DNA from: Heterostelium multicystogenum
Lineage: Eukaryota; Evosea; Eumycetozoa; Acytosteliales; Acytosteliaceae
DNA: 52,066 bases
Reading direction: 5' to 3'
NCBI GenBank assembly: GCA_003667245.1
Contig: RCNN01000519.1
Coordinates: 1 to 52,066 of the forward strand
Position numbers and translations under genes: made by a program
Notes under the pieces: generated by a model
Databases searched by the model: none
What the model was told of the DNA's origin: nothing
What the model saw: only the letters and a program-made list of their open reading frames with translations
Part shown: piece after piece, positions 24,562 to 35,875 of the stretch
Numbering within the stretch: the first letter of the stretch is position 1
Layout: every line of letters starts with the position of its first letter

Positions 24562-25653
24562 CTCTTCTACAACTAGTATACAACTAAACTAATATTACAA
24601 AAAAAAAAAAAAAATTTATAGGTTTTGGAATGAACTGATGGATTGAAATTGTACTGTTATTGTTGTTGTTGGACTTCAATTGATTTCAAAATCAGTGCTA
24701 AATTTGATTAGATTAGATTGATTTGATAATACAACACTAGTATCAAAACAGTGTTGGTTTAAGATTTACAGAGGTGAATAAATAAGATTGATGATGTTGA
24801 TAGATTAAGATATATCTATATTTTTATATGTATATATCTTAGCTAAATTATCTTTATGTATGTAACAATTGATTTGGTTGTTTGAGTTGACTGATTTGTA
24901 TTGTTGTTGTTGGATAAAAATGTGTGTTTTTGTTTGAATTTACCTTCCTCTTACAGCTTTTTTAAAATATTTTTTTTGCAAAACCATTTATTGGCAAATT
25001 ATTGTTAAGGTTTTGTTTTGGTGGTGTTACAGCCTCATAAAAAAAATGAATGAACCATTAATAGCAACCTTTTATTATCATAATTCAAAACCCACACTCT
25101 TTTGAATTTATTTTTTTTTCAGATTTTATTGTTTTTGTTTAGTTATTATTATTATTAATCATCAAAGTCTAGACTTTTAATTACATTTATTTGATAGCCT
25201 ATTATTAATGGATCAAATATATAAAAGATCTGATCTATGATCTGGTATATTCAAAATTCAATTCATTGATATTTGTTATTGGTCATTAATAAATCAGATG
25301 AAGGATATCACTTCTCCATTATATAATATATATATTAGTTACTTTTGAGTTATTAGAAAATAATAACGTAGTATATTATTATTATTATCATTATTATTAT
25401 TATTATTTTGAAATAGAACATTTCAGAAAAATTGAAATTGAATGACACTGTGAACTCACAAAGAAAAAAAAATGCAGTTGTTGTTTAAAACAAACACCGA
25501 ATCAAATAGTGATGATATTTTTAAAGTTTTTTTGTTTTAAATATTTTTTTGGTGTGTTGATCAACACTAAAAGACAATAAGTGAGTTTGATCATTAATTT
25601 TAATAATCATTTATATTTATATTTATTTATATTAGATAGATAATATTTAAAAC
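24562..25653. other. Divergent intergenic region
   Basis: About 1.1 kb between the RhoGEF and succinyl-CoA ligase starts. A 15-base A run lies at 24600 and several oligo-T and (ATT)n tracts lie near 25140 and 25380. No gene is seen. Confidence 0.6.
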
Positions 25654-27269
25654 ATGTCATTGCTAAACAGAGCTCGTCTTCCAATTTCCCAAACATCTGT
25701 ATGATCGATCATCTCCATTAAGATCAACACCAACAGCAGTTGTTCATCATCATCATCATCATCATCAGTACACATAGTCAACTACCATCATCTCAGTCAG
25801 ACATAGTGTGTAGAATCATTAGGAATAAAGGTGGATGGATATTTGTCAGGTTTTAAAAAGATATGGGGTGTTGTGTATTTTGCACACCACTCATGACTGC
25901 TTCCCGATGATGATTTTTGTTTGATGATGAAATTGATATAGTAGCTCGTTATTATATATAATAATACTAATATGGATGATGATATATAGGCTTTGTTGAG
26001 ATTCAATCCAGGTCAACAACAGGTACGTCATTTGAATCTCCATGAATATCAATCAAAGATGTTGATGGACAAGTATGGTGTCAACACTCAAAAATGGAGA
26101 GTCATTTTCCAATGCATCAGAGGCACAAAAGGCTGCCAAGGAATTGAATGCCAAGGAGTTGGTTATCAAGGCACAAGTCCATGCTGGTGGTCGTGGAAAA
26201 GGAACATTTATTGAGACTGGATTCAAGGGTGGGTGTCCAATTGTGCACCACTCCACAAGAGGCTGAAAGATTGTCTGCCGAAATGTTGGGTAAGCACTTG
26301 GTTACCAAGCAAAACCACCAAAGAGGGTACCCTCGTACAAAAGGTCATGATTGCTGAGTCTGTCGACCCATCACGTGAGCTCTACTTTGCCATTTTGATG
26401 GATCGTGCCTCTGGTGGTCCAGTTTTGGTCGCTTTCACCAAAGGGTGGTGTTGACATTGAGGCCGTTGCTGAGGAGACTCCAGAGTTGATCTTCAAGGAG
26501 CCAGTCGACATCATTGAAGGGTGTTCAACCAGAACAAACTCTCCGTCTTGCCCAAAAGCTCGGATTCAAGGGTGAAAAGGTTGCTATTGCTCAACAACAA
26601 ATGAAGAACCTCTATGAGCTCTTCATCCAATCTGATGCCACTCAAGTAGAAGTCAACCCATTCGCTGAGACCACCAACGGTGAGATCTACGCCATGGACG
26701 CCAAGATCAACTTTGATGACAACGCATCATTCCGTCAAAAGGCTATCTTTGACATGCGTGATGTTGCTGAGGAAGACCCACGTGAGGTCGCTGCCAGCAA
26801 ATTTGGTTTGAACTATATCGGTATGGATGGTAACATTGGTTGTTTGGTCAATGGTGCTGGTCTTGCTATGGCCACTATGGACATTATTAAATTACATAAA
26901 GGTACTCCAGCCAACTTCTTGGACGTCGGTGGTGGTGCAACTGCTGAACAAGTCAAGGAGGCTTTCAAAATCATCACACAAGACCCACAAGTCAAGGCTA
27001 TCTTGGTCAACATTTTCGGTGGTATCATGAAGTGTGACATCATTGCTCAAGGTGTCGTCTCTGCATGCCAACAAATTGGTTTGAAGATCCCATTGGTTGT
27101 CCGTTTGGCCGGAACCAACGTCGAAATTGGTCAAAAGATTTTACAAGATAGTGGTTTCAACATCATCACCGCCATTGATTTGGATGACGCCGCAATTAAA
27201 GCCGTTGCTGCCATGGAACAAATAAACCTTTACAAAACGATAGTATCAATTCATTTTTCCACTCCCTAA
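25654..27269 (+). CDS. scsC: Succinyl-CoA ligase beta subunit, mitochondrial
   Basis: TCA-cycle enzyme subunit that couples succinyl-CoA cleavage to ADP or GDP phosphorylation in mitochondria. Exon 1 (25654-25698) encodes [15 protein letters not shown], a mitochondrial presequence. A 291-nt intron (25699-25989, longest confident one here, with a CAT repeat) follows. Exon 2 begins [10 protein letters not shown]; the mature protein begins about [20 protein letters not shown]-grasp features are [41 protein letters not shown] and NFLDVGGGA. Wording in the C-terminal half is closer to ADP-forming (SUCLA2-like) than GDP-forming subunits, hence scsC; specificity is inferred. Five frame slips cluster at 26090, 26231, 26311, 26443 and 26519, each consistent with one extra A or G. 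The last 15 or so residues look unusual and may include another slip. Confidence 0.92.
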
Positions 27270-27411
27270 GCACTAGCAATCAAGCAAGAAATAATAACTA
27301 TTATATTTATCATATGGTTGGTTTAAAAATTACAACCCATTATCGTTTATTAATTTTGATTTCTGGAAAAAAGCTGGATTGTTATTGTTTTAATTTATTA
27401 ATTTTGTTGGT

Positions 27412-29921
27412 TTACTTCTTCAACTTCAAGGTGGCAGCTTCAGCAGATTTTATAATATTGATAACTGCAGATGATAAACCTTTAGCGCAAGTAACTAATT
27501 GTTCTTCTGAGGTGGAGTCGTCGTCTGTTGAGGATTTGACGGCACATAGAATCTTGAGTTGGGTTGAGAAGTTGCTACCACAGTCGAGGTAGGTGTATAC
27601 AGCTTGTTTCAAACGTGGATCGGCACAGGAGTCTGCAATACCCTTGGCATTGAGTTGAAACGGCTTTGATAGAGTCTGCAATCTTTCTGGCGGCTCCAAT
27701 CATACCCTTAACATCACCCTTGGCGGCGTATGAGGAAAGCAAAAGCCATTTGTGCGGCAATGTCATCACCAAACGATACCAATTGTCCAAGTGGTGTGTT
27801 GTCTCTGACCTTCTTTTCGAGTGCGTTGGCGACTTCTTCTGCGGCCACGTAGACGGCCTTGTTGACTGGACCCTCGATCTTGAATTTTGGTGCTGGTTTG
27901 ACTTCGACTGGTGCTGGCTTTGGTTGTTCAATCTTGGCCATAGACATCTCACGATTGATACGTTGCATCTTGAGCTCCTCCGCAGTTGGTTGAGTGGCAA
28001 CTGCCAAGTTGGTGCTGGCTTCCTTAACTTGATTAATCAAGTCGTCGAGACGTTTACGGGCGGCCTTGTTGGTTGGATCAGCTAAAACATCCTTGATTGC
28101 CTCCAACAAGAGTGGTGTCAAGTATTTCAAACGATCGACGGCATCTTGAATTTGTTTCTTGTGTACTGGATCGGTGATTGATGCAGCGTATGCCTCAGCC
28201 TCTTCAATTTTGTTTCTTGATATCTGCTGCAATGTCTTTAGCATGTTGAACACCTTTATATTGCATATCTGGTCCACCGGCATCGATACACTTGGTCAAT
28301 GCGTCGAGATCGTTGTGCAGCTTGGTGTTGAGGGCAGCAACAACTTCGTATGGCTGTGAAATTGCAGAAATTGCAGACTTGGCTTCTTTGACCAATTGGG
28401 CGAGTTGACGCTTGGCCTCTTCATCTCTTGGGTTTCTAATACATTTGTTTGCAGATTCGAGAATCTTTGGTTTCAAAGCGATCAATTTCTCAATTGCCTT
28501 TTGTACTTGGTGACGCAAATGATGGGTCTTGAATAGAGTCTAACAAAGCAGTTGCCATCTCAATGTGACGGTCAATGGAAGCACCCAAGTTGGCGGTAAT
28601 TGCTTCGGCACGCTTAATATCTCCGCGGTTGATAGCATCCTCAAGTGACTCAAACTCACGAGTCAAAGAAGCACCGCTGGCTGCAACAATTTCTTGTGGT
28701 GTTGAGATGACGGCAGATGCCAAATTCTCTGATGCCTTTTGGGTGGCATAAATCAAGTTGTCCAAGTGTTGCTTGGCCTTCAAGTCATTTGGATTCTCAA
28801 GAACTGGCTTCATAGCTGCAATAAGCTGTGGAGTAAGTTTCTTGAGCTCTTCAATGTTCTTCAAGATCATCTTCTTCTTGACTGGGTCTTCACAACGATT
28901 TGCAACTACAATAGCGTTGGAAATCTGTAAGTTGGCGGCATTGACGATCTCACGTGCAGCGGCTGGACCGTTTCCGGCTTCGATTTGTTTTGGAAGTGCA
29001 TGGAGATGATCTACCAAGATGGCTGAGGCGTTGGTAACTTCATCCTCAGCAATAGTTCTGACTGGTTTCCACTTGAATGCCAAATCAACAAACTTGGTGT
29101 TCGATGCGAAAATCTGCTTAATTGTGTAAATCAAGTCGTCAATTGCAGCAAGGAGCTTTTGGCTGAGATCGGCACGACGAGCACGTGCATTGTGGTCTCC
29201 AGTATTTTGGCAAACTTGTCTTGCGGCTTGTTGATGTTGTTGACTGAGGCTAGAGACGGTTGCGGGAAAGCTCCTCAAGACGACGTTGACGGAATTCAGG
29301 GTTGTTTGAACCCTCAGAACGACGTTGTGAACGCTTGACCAACTTCCTCTTCGAGTTGAGGCAACGTCACTGACCATGATATTCAATTGGTTCAAATTTT
29401 CAATCTCGTCGATACGCTTGACACCTTCGGCAACCTTCTTTGCAATTCCGACTAGAACCCTTGATGTTTGATTGTTCTTCGATCAAATACCAACAAAACT
29501 ACCTTTTGAAGAATCATTCTGGCCGATTTGATTGCGTCCTTTTGTGGGACACGATTCCATGGATCATCACGTGCTCTAATGGCATTTGAATGTAAATCGT
29601 TGGCAGCATTCTTTAGCTGCTGGGAGGTGTTCACTCAAAATTGGTTTGAACTCTTCATCGATTCAAACCCATAGTCTCCTCAGCAGCTTCACTCATTCCT
29701 ACAACAGCTTGTTGAATGAGTTCAACACCTGGAACCATATCCTAAATATTCGAATATTAATACATTTTATTTGGCTCTAAAAATTTGCAAACCTGGAAAA
29801 TCCAGCCCGCCTCAAGTCCAATATACATACACCAAATAAGGTATTCTTTTCCTCAGAGTCTGTAATTGCAACAACCAACGATGACACAGCATCGGCAATT
29901 CATATCTAATACTTCATCCAT
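27412..29921 (-). CDS. Alpha-catenin/vinculin family actin-binding protein
   Basis: About 800 residues starting at 29921 (MDEVLDM). Exon 1 is 29831-29921, intron 29742-29830, then a long exon to TAA 27412. It is helical-bundle rich. Repeated blocks such as EDPVKKKMILKNIEELKKLT, DPVHKKQIQDAVDRLKYLT and LLEAIKDVLADP recur about every 160 residues. A proline linker (KIEQPKPAPVEVKPAPKF) precedes the tail, which has FGDDIAAQMA, RKIADSI and STQLKILCAVKSS followed by IIKSAEAATLKLKK, matching vinculin and alpha-catenin tails. Established: these proteins link actin to adhesion or junction complexes; D. discoideum has ctnnA and vinculin relatives. I do not decide which ortholog this is. Many one-base slips occur (for example near 29900, 29660, 29470, 29270, 28510, 28220, 27735 and 27650). 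Confidence 0.85.
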
Positions 29922-30995
29922 TTTATAATATTGTTGTTGTTGTTATATTGGTATATATATAATAATAAAAATAAAAAAGTGTTCTAATAAAGTTTATCTA
30001 GATGTAATTGAAGATAAAATAAATTGGTTAATTAAATAATTCTGAATATTAAACATATGCTATAGCATGAAATTAATGTTCAAATAATTGGATAATGTAT
30101 AAGTAATTTATATATTATATTTTCCAATCTAACTAAGCCAAAGCCAATTTTGGATGGATTTATTGGATTAAATTCATAATATAAAAATAAATATAATTTA
30201 TAGAGCTGTGATGTACTGTGCTTACTTGTGTGTTGTTGGTGTTTTATAAATATTATTTATTTGATGTGTGATTTCAGCGAGTGTGTGTGAGTGTCAAGAG
30301 TAGGTGTTTATTTGTTTTTTGGTGTGTTAAAGTTATTGTCATCATGCTATCAATACTCTTGTTTTATGTTATCTCAATTTTATTTTTATTTACACACTTA
30401 CATTTGTTTGTGTTGTTCTTGTTGTTGTATTGACTGGCCTTTAAGAGGAGGGGTAATACAAATATTAAAGTTTAATTTTAAGGAGTTGTAAAAAGTAGTA
30501 GTAGGGTGAATATTTTAGGGGTTGGTGAGTTCTGTATTTCTATATATAATGCAGATTTTAAAATTGATCTTATCAAAGGTAAGCTTGGAGATGATGGTTT
30601 GTTTAAATATATAATAATATTAGTTTGACTTCTACAACTGTTTGTTAATATTTGGAAGAAGAGAAGTTCAGCAAGTTTGCCTTGACTATTGACTATTACT
30701 TGGGTAATAAAATACAAGATAAATAAAATAAATAGAATAAATAAATAAATAATTGATTGTTTGATTGATTGATTGATTGATAGTATAATTAATTATCTTA
30801 CAAAAAAAGTGAATGTTTTAAAGACTCACTTCTATCGATTAAAATAAAATAAATAAATAAATAATAAATAGAATAAATAGTGATTAGATTATTTGTTAAA
30901 AATAGCAAAGGTTATTCAATGACATTAACCAATTCAATTGAAAATGGATTTGTTTGAATAAAGCACTGCAACCTAAAGCATAACCATCAATCAAA
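29922..30995. other. Intergenic, AT-rich
   Basis: About 1.1 kb with TTGA tetranucleotide repeats at about 30757-30781 and (AAAT)n near 30840. ORFs of 60-80 codons here (for example on plus near 30300) are Leu/Cys/Phe-rich translations of T-rich DNA and are not supported. Confidence 0.5.
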
Positions 30996-31139
30996 TCACA
31001 GTTTATTAATTTTTTTTGTTTTTCTATTTTGGTTAATTTGTAGACGCTGATCCTCATTACCATACAGTCCTGCCAGTTAAGTCTTCTGCAGCAAATGGTG
31101 ATTGGGAGGAGGTGAACAAATCCAATCAAACAATTTCAT
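30996..31139 (-). CDS. Possible very small protein gene, one in-frame stop
   Basis: ATG 31139 opens MKLFDWICSPPPNHHLLQKT, then TAA. The same frame continues LAGLYGNEDQRLQINQNRK to TGA 30996, 48 codons in all. The composition after the stop looks coding. Either two compensating sequence errors create the stop or this is a relic. No family is recognised. Confidence 0.25.
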
Positions 31140-31489
31140 AATTAAAACACACAACCAAATGTGGTGCTTGATCCATCAAAATTAAAACAAAAAAACTAGC
31201 CATATGGCTTTCAAGAATTTGTGAAAATAGCCATTTTTCATTTTCAAAATATTTGATAGGGCATGGGTTTCAATAACTTAAAAATTTTATCAGAATCTAG
31301 TGCATGGACTAATTGTGACTAACACCAAAACAAAAAAACAAAAAAATAAAAATACAACAAATTCTCAATTTAAAGAGAACTGTTTTCAAGCTCTCTCTTC
31401 CATTTATTTGAAAAATAACTTAAAAAGAGTTTGTCTTATTGTAACTGTAAAAAGGTTAATTTTTATTTAAAACTATTAGTTTTTTGGGA

Positions 31490-31892
31490 TCAACTTGAAG
31501 TTTCGTTGTTGCTGTTGTTGTTTTCCCTAAAATCGTAACTAATATTATTATTATTATTATTATTATTACTTTCAATATCAAAATGATAACTATTATTGTT
31601 ACTGTCGTCGTAGCTATTGTTGCTATTATAATATTCAATTGTAATAGTAATTGATTTCTAATAATAATAAAATAGCAGTTTAGATAGCTTGAAAACAACT
31701 AAAGATATTTATAATATAATTTAAAAGTGAACATACCGGCTCTTCAATGATAACTGCTTTTTTAATTTTTTGTGTAGCCCTACATTGAGTTGAAGACAGG
31801 TACATCAGGTAGATTGAAAATGCCATCATACACATGCCAAGCAGACTTCCAATTATAATATATAGATTTACAAAAAATCCTGAAGATGCCAT
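31490..31892 (-). CDS. Small single-pass membrane protein, Asn-rich tail
   Basis: Two exons, 31737-31892 and 31490-31657, joined by a 79-nt intron (donor GTATGT after CCG, acceptor TTATTAG, phase 0), give an intact 107-residue protein. It starts MASSGFFVNLYIIIGSLLG, with one hydrophobic segment of about 25 residues, then a basic stop-transfer stretch (CRATQKIKKA). Exon 2 encodes a polar tail rich in Asn, Ser and Tyr with a run of seven Asn and an acidic flavour. The topology is probably N-terminus out, tail cytosolic. No family is recognised. The clean splice and the conserved open frame argue for a real gene. Confidence 0.6.
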
Positions 31893-32584
31893 GAAATAAA
31901 TATTTATTGAGTATTGGTGAAAATTTGTCGATAATAGGATTATATTAAGAAGTTATATAAATACTAAAACTGTTTACAGAGATAGGATTTATTAAAATGT
32001 TTAATTAATTGATTAGATTAATAATAATATTATTACATGAAACTTTTAAAATTAAATGTATAAAATAGTTTCTATTTAATAGTTAGTAATATCATAATAG
32101 AATATATTATTGAATAGCAAATTCGTAAATAAAATGATAAAATATATTCTTAATACCTAATGGATTTGATATATATAATTTGTCCGATCTATCTTCATTA
32201 AATATTTTTAAATATTAAAAATTATATCATTCATATCTTGTGCATTACTATTGTTATTGTTGTTGTGTTGCTGTTGATATTTTTATTGTTGTGAGTGGAA
32301 ATCTATTTTATAGTTTACATTCACTATACTAGTTTTCAGGTTTTCAGGGTGATTTTGAATCAACCACTCCAATGATTGTATTCCCTATTATACTACTATG
32401 TAGGAATTACCATATATATTAATAAATTAATTAATTTCAAAACAATTGAGTTGATTGTTGCGATATTTGTATTTCTAATTTACCTCTAGTTTAGTATATA
32501 AGGAAATAAATACTCAAATCAATTCATTAGTTTTGCTTATGATTGGATAGATGATATCACATTACCACATAGTGATAATAATGA
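31893..32584. other. Intergenic, nothing recognised
   Basis: About 700 bases of AT-rich DNA, presumably the promoter of the small membrane protein at its left end. No RNA gene or repeat is recognised. Confidence 0.5.
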
Positions 32585-32791
32585 TCATTTTAATAATGAT
32601 ACAACATGACTTGAGATGTTCTGTTCCATCAATCTATCCAGCTTGTTTAAATATTGTTTCAAAACAACACCACTTTTGTATGATTCGTTTTTTTCATCCC
32701 ATATAATCTGGTGGATAGTGTGGAGTTTGAAATTAGAAAACCCAATTGTGTCGATTGGTTGTTGTGGGAGGAAATAACAATAACACAACAA
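32585..32791 (-). CDS. Hypothetical short ORF or terminal exon
   Basis: An open frame of 68 codons without an ATG at its start (only a TTG) reads QQPIDTIGFSNFKLHTIHQI and ends MEQNISSHVVSLLK. Composition is balanced, unlike the T-rich noise ORFs nearby, so it may be the last exon of a gene whose first exon I cannot place before the ALAD stop at 32959. No family is recognised. Confidence 0.35.
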   Translation of the reverse strand: MLCYCYFLPQQPIDTIGFSNFKLHTIHQIIWDEKNESYKSGVVLKQYLNKLDRLMEQNISSHVVSLLK

Positions 32792-32876
32792 TTAACACAT
32801 CATCAGAATGTAATAAAATTACATTAAATTTATAATACTGTTTTGCATGCATAACTAGTTATCTTGTTGCTTTGTT

Positions 32877-32902
32877 TGATTGATTGATTGATTGATTGAT
32901 TG
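32877..32902. repeat. (TTGA)n microsatellite
   Basis: Tetranucleotide TTGA/GATT repeated about six times, 55 bases downstream of the ALAD stop on its strand. A second tract of the same unit lies at 30757-30781. Ordinary for this AT-rich genome. Confidence 0.8.
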
Positions 32903-32958
32903 TTTATTTGTTTTTTGTTTACAAAATGAGAGAAGAGTGGTTCGCTTAGTTGTTGTTA

Positions 32959-34046
32959 TTACAAAACCAACCAATCTAGAAGTTGTGGTGTGAAATAGGT
33001 TATGAAAATATCGCATCCAGCTCTCTTTAAGCAGAGGAGTGACTCCATGACACCGGTCTTCAAATCGAATGCACCGGCTTGGGCAGAGTGGTAGAGCATG
33101 GCAAACTCACCACTGACTTGGTAGCAGCACATTGGTAGGTTGATTGCATTCTTTACTTCTCTGATGATGTCCATATAGGGTCCTGCTGGTTTGACCATGA
33201 GGAAATCTGCTCCTTCATCGGCGTCACGTTGTGCAGCACGCAAAGCAAGTGATCTTGAAGGTGGTGGTAACTGGTATGCTGATCTGTCTCCATATTTGGC
33301 ACCTGACGATGCGGCGTCTCTGAATGGACCGTAAAAAGATGATGCAAACTTGGATGCGTACGACATGACAGCTACTTTAGATCCATAGCCAGCAGCAAAT
33401 AATTGCTTTTTGATTTCACCGATACGGCAGTCCATCATATCGGATGGTGCAATGATATCTGCACCTGCCTTGGCAAACTCCACTGAAAAGCTGTGCCAAA
33501 CGCTCAATACTTGGCTGATTGTTAATTGATCCATCCTCGTGAGTGATACCGCAGTGTCCATGTGAGGTATATGCACACAAACATACATCGCATGCAATAC
33601 ACAGCTGAGGGAACTGCTTCTTTAGTAACTTCAAAGCCTTGATGACTGGTGAGTTGTTACGATCGGTGGCCATTGATCCAGTCAAGTCTTTTGATTGGTT
33701 GTTCAACAGCACACCAAACAAAATGATAGTCTTCAAACCTTTATTTACAAGTGGCTCCAAGAATTCAGTGAGCACCGAATCAACAGAGAACTGATAGTTA
33801 CCTGGCAAAGCTGTTTATCGATTAGCCATCAACAAATAACTAACTAACGCTCAAATAATAGACAGGCAATATATGTATGTATTTACATTTGATTTCATTT
33901 TTTGTGTTCACTTGGTCGGTAACAAAGATAGGATAGATAAGCTGTGACTTCAAGATAGTAGAGTCACCCTGCCATGATCTAGTAACAGGATTAGCATATC
34001 CACTGTGTAAATAATGCTTAAAAGGGTATGATGTTTGCTCTGTCAT
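32959..34046 (-). CDS. alad: Delta-aminolevulinic acid dehydratase (porphobilinogen synthase)
   Basis: Condenses two 5-aminolevulinate molecules to porphobilinogen in haem synthesis. Exons 33887-34046 and 32959-33810, intron 33811-33886 (GTAAAT donor). Seen: an N-terminal [12 protein letters not shown]; the zinc-binding cysteines in [30 protein letters not shown]; the first active-site lysine in [20 protein letters not shown]; the Schiff-base lysine in [15 protein letters not shown]; and [10 protein letters not shown]. Length is about 335 residues, normal for the family, and the cysteine cluster makes this the zinc-dependent type. One frame slip near 33490 lies between ERLAQ and [12 protein letters not shown]. 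The start lies 105 bases downstream of the stop of the next gene, with the same orientation. Confidence 0.95.
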
Positions 34047-34151
34047 TGTTGTTGTAATTTAATATATGTCACTGATGAGAAAAATGAAATTGCATAACAC
34101 AGACCAATCTGTCTGATCTTGATTTTTCGGTTTTTCCAATTAATATTAAAT

Positions 34152-35875
34152 TTATAACATCTTTTGAATTCTTTTATTGTTGTTGTGTAATCTTTCGTTG
34201 GCATGGTCGACACGATCGGTGACACGATCGAGTTGGTTCGATTGACGGTCTGCCTCGTTACCAATGGTTTTGGCAATACCATGAATGTCACCAAGAATTG
34301 CACTGATTTCGTCGAGATCTTTGTCTTGCTCCATGAGGTCTTTCTTGATTTCCTCTGGTGCATTCTTGATGACATTAGATACACCAAGTGTTGAGGTACG
34401 GCCAAACATTGGACCTTGGTTTTGACGGCCAATAGTTGGTGTAAATCTGATAGTTGGGTTACCATAGGCAAACTCCTTGGTTCCAGGTTCAAAAATTACT
34501 TTAGCAGACTTTCCAATTTTTACCATTGGATCTCAAAACAAATTCATTTACGATGTTCTGGATGTATGACGAGCACAAACGGAATCTAGACTTGTTCAAA
34601 AAATCTGAAATCCAAGTGGAAATGTCTAGCTCTGGCAACCATAAACTCAACCTGGTCGTATGTATAGGTACCAGTAGGAGTAGGCTTTTTGTTGCTGTCC
34701 AAAATAACAAATTTATCTGCTTGGAATGATATATATCCAGGTTGCACTATCGGATAATAAAGTTAGTAATGTCCAAACATTACAGTCTAGCAGTATCAGA
34801 ATACATACACATGTCATTTTGTAATTTCTCTAAAATGTCAATATCAACAGAGGGCTCTTCTCTTTGCCTGACTTTAAGTGATCGATCCATTGGTTTGTGT
34901 GGTTCACGGTCTGGTGATTTATCTTTGGAAAATGAGTTGGCTATTTGACCACCGAATGATTCGATACCTTTGAGCAATTTATCACCCTTGTCGAGGTTGT
35001 TATGTATGTTTTCTACGTTGTTTTCAATCTGATCGATCAACTCTGCTTGATATTGAAGCTCATTCATTGTTGCAATACCAGTTTCTCTGGTTTCATAAGC
35101 AATTCTCAAAGCTTGCTTTGTACTTTCTGTGTCAACTTTTGTATATTGACGTTGTTGCTGTCCCTGTTGTTGTCCTGGACCACCTGATCTTCCTGAATCA
35201 CCATAGCTTCCACTGCCGTGACCACTGTAACCATTTCCATTTGAACCATTATTTCCAAAAAGATTATTGCTGCTTCCACTATTTCCGCCACCAACAGTAA
35301 CAGAACCGTATTTTCCGCTACCGCTATCTCTATTGTTTCCAGGTGCACCATTAATCTGTTGCTTAAACTGTCTCATCTCTTCATCTTCCTCCGCATTTGG
35401 ATCGTAGAAAAGAGGTGGATTCTTCCACAAATGATAAATTAAATTATAAGTTTCGTCTCTATGCACAAACGATCCAAACGATATCTAAATATTTCAATCA
35501 CAGTATTATTAATATCAACCCAACAACACTGACTATTGCTTGTAAATCTCCTAAATCAAAACACATTACATTTTGAGAGCCAGTATTGAATGTAATAGCA
35601 TTGCTAAAGAATATGGTGCTGTCTTTCTTCATCTCGACAATCTTTCTAAAGGAGATCGACTCGTTCGAATCACCGAGCATTGGAATGAATGAAATAAAGT
35701 TAGCGGTGATGTACAATTTACCTGGCACCAACAATGTTCTCTTTGCCGAACAAGAGTAATCCTGTATAACATTCTCAGTGTCTGGATAATTGAAAGTTCT
35801 TCTAACCAACTCTGTCTTTGCCTTAAGGGCATTTGCTTTCTCATCTGGCGATGCCTTCATAAATAGAATAGACAT
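34152..35875 (-). CDS. GRAM-domain SNAP-25-like (Qbc) SNARE
   Basis: Three exons: 35534-35875, 34809-35484, 34152-34746. Exon 1 and the start of exon 2 encode a GRAM domain (AKRTLLVPGKLYITANFISF, then ISFGSFVHRDETYNLIYHLW), a lipid-binding PH-like fold. A Gly/Asn/Ser/Gln-rich spacer follows. Next is a Qb SNARE motif (RIAYETRETGIATMNEL, IDQIENNVENIHNNLDKGD), a middle region (YISFQADKFVILDS) that may be a second lipid-binding fold, and a C-terminal Qc SNARE motif (QDKDLDEISAILGDIHGIA, then EADRQSNQLDRVTDRVDHA). SNAP-25 proteins supply two helices to fusion SNARE bundles. No palmitoylation-type cysteine cluster is seen, so the GRAM domain may provide membrane contact. Frame slips lie between 34500 and 34650. 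Confidence 0.85.

Noticed and set aside
30291..30491. Plus-strand ORF rich in Leu, Cys and Phe
   Set aside because: Translation of T-rich low-complexity DNA; no coding-like composition or splice context.
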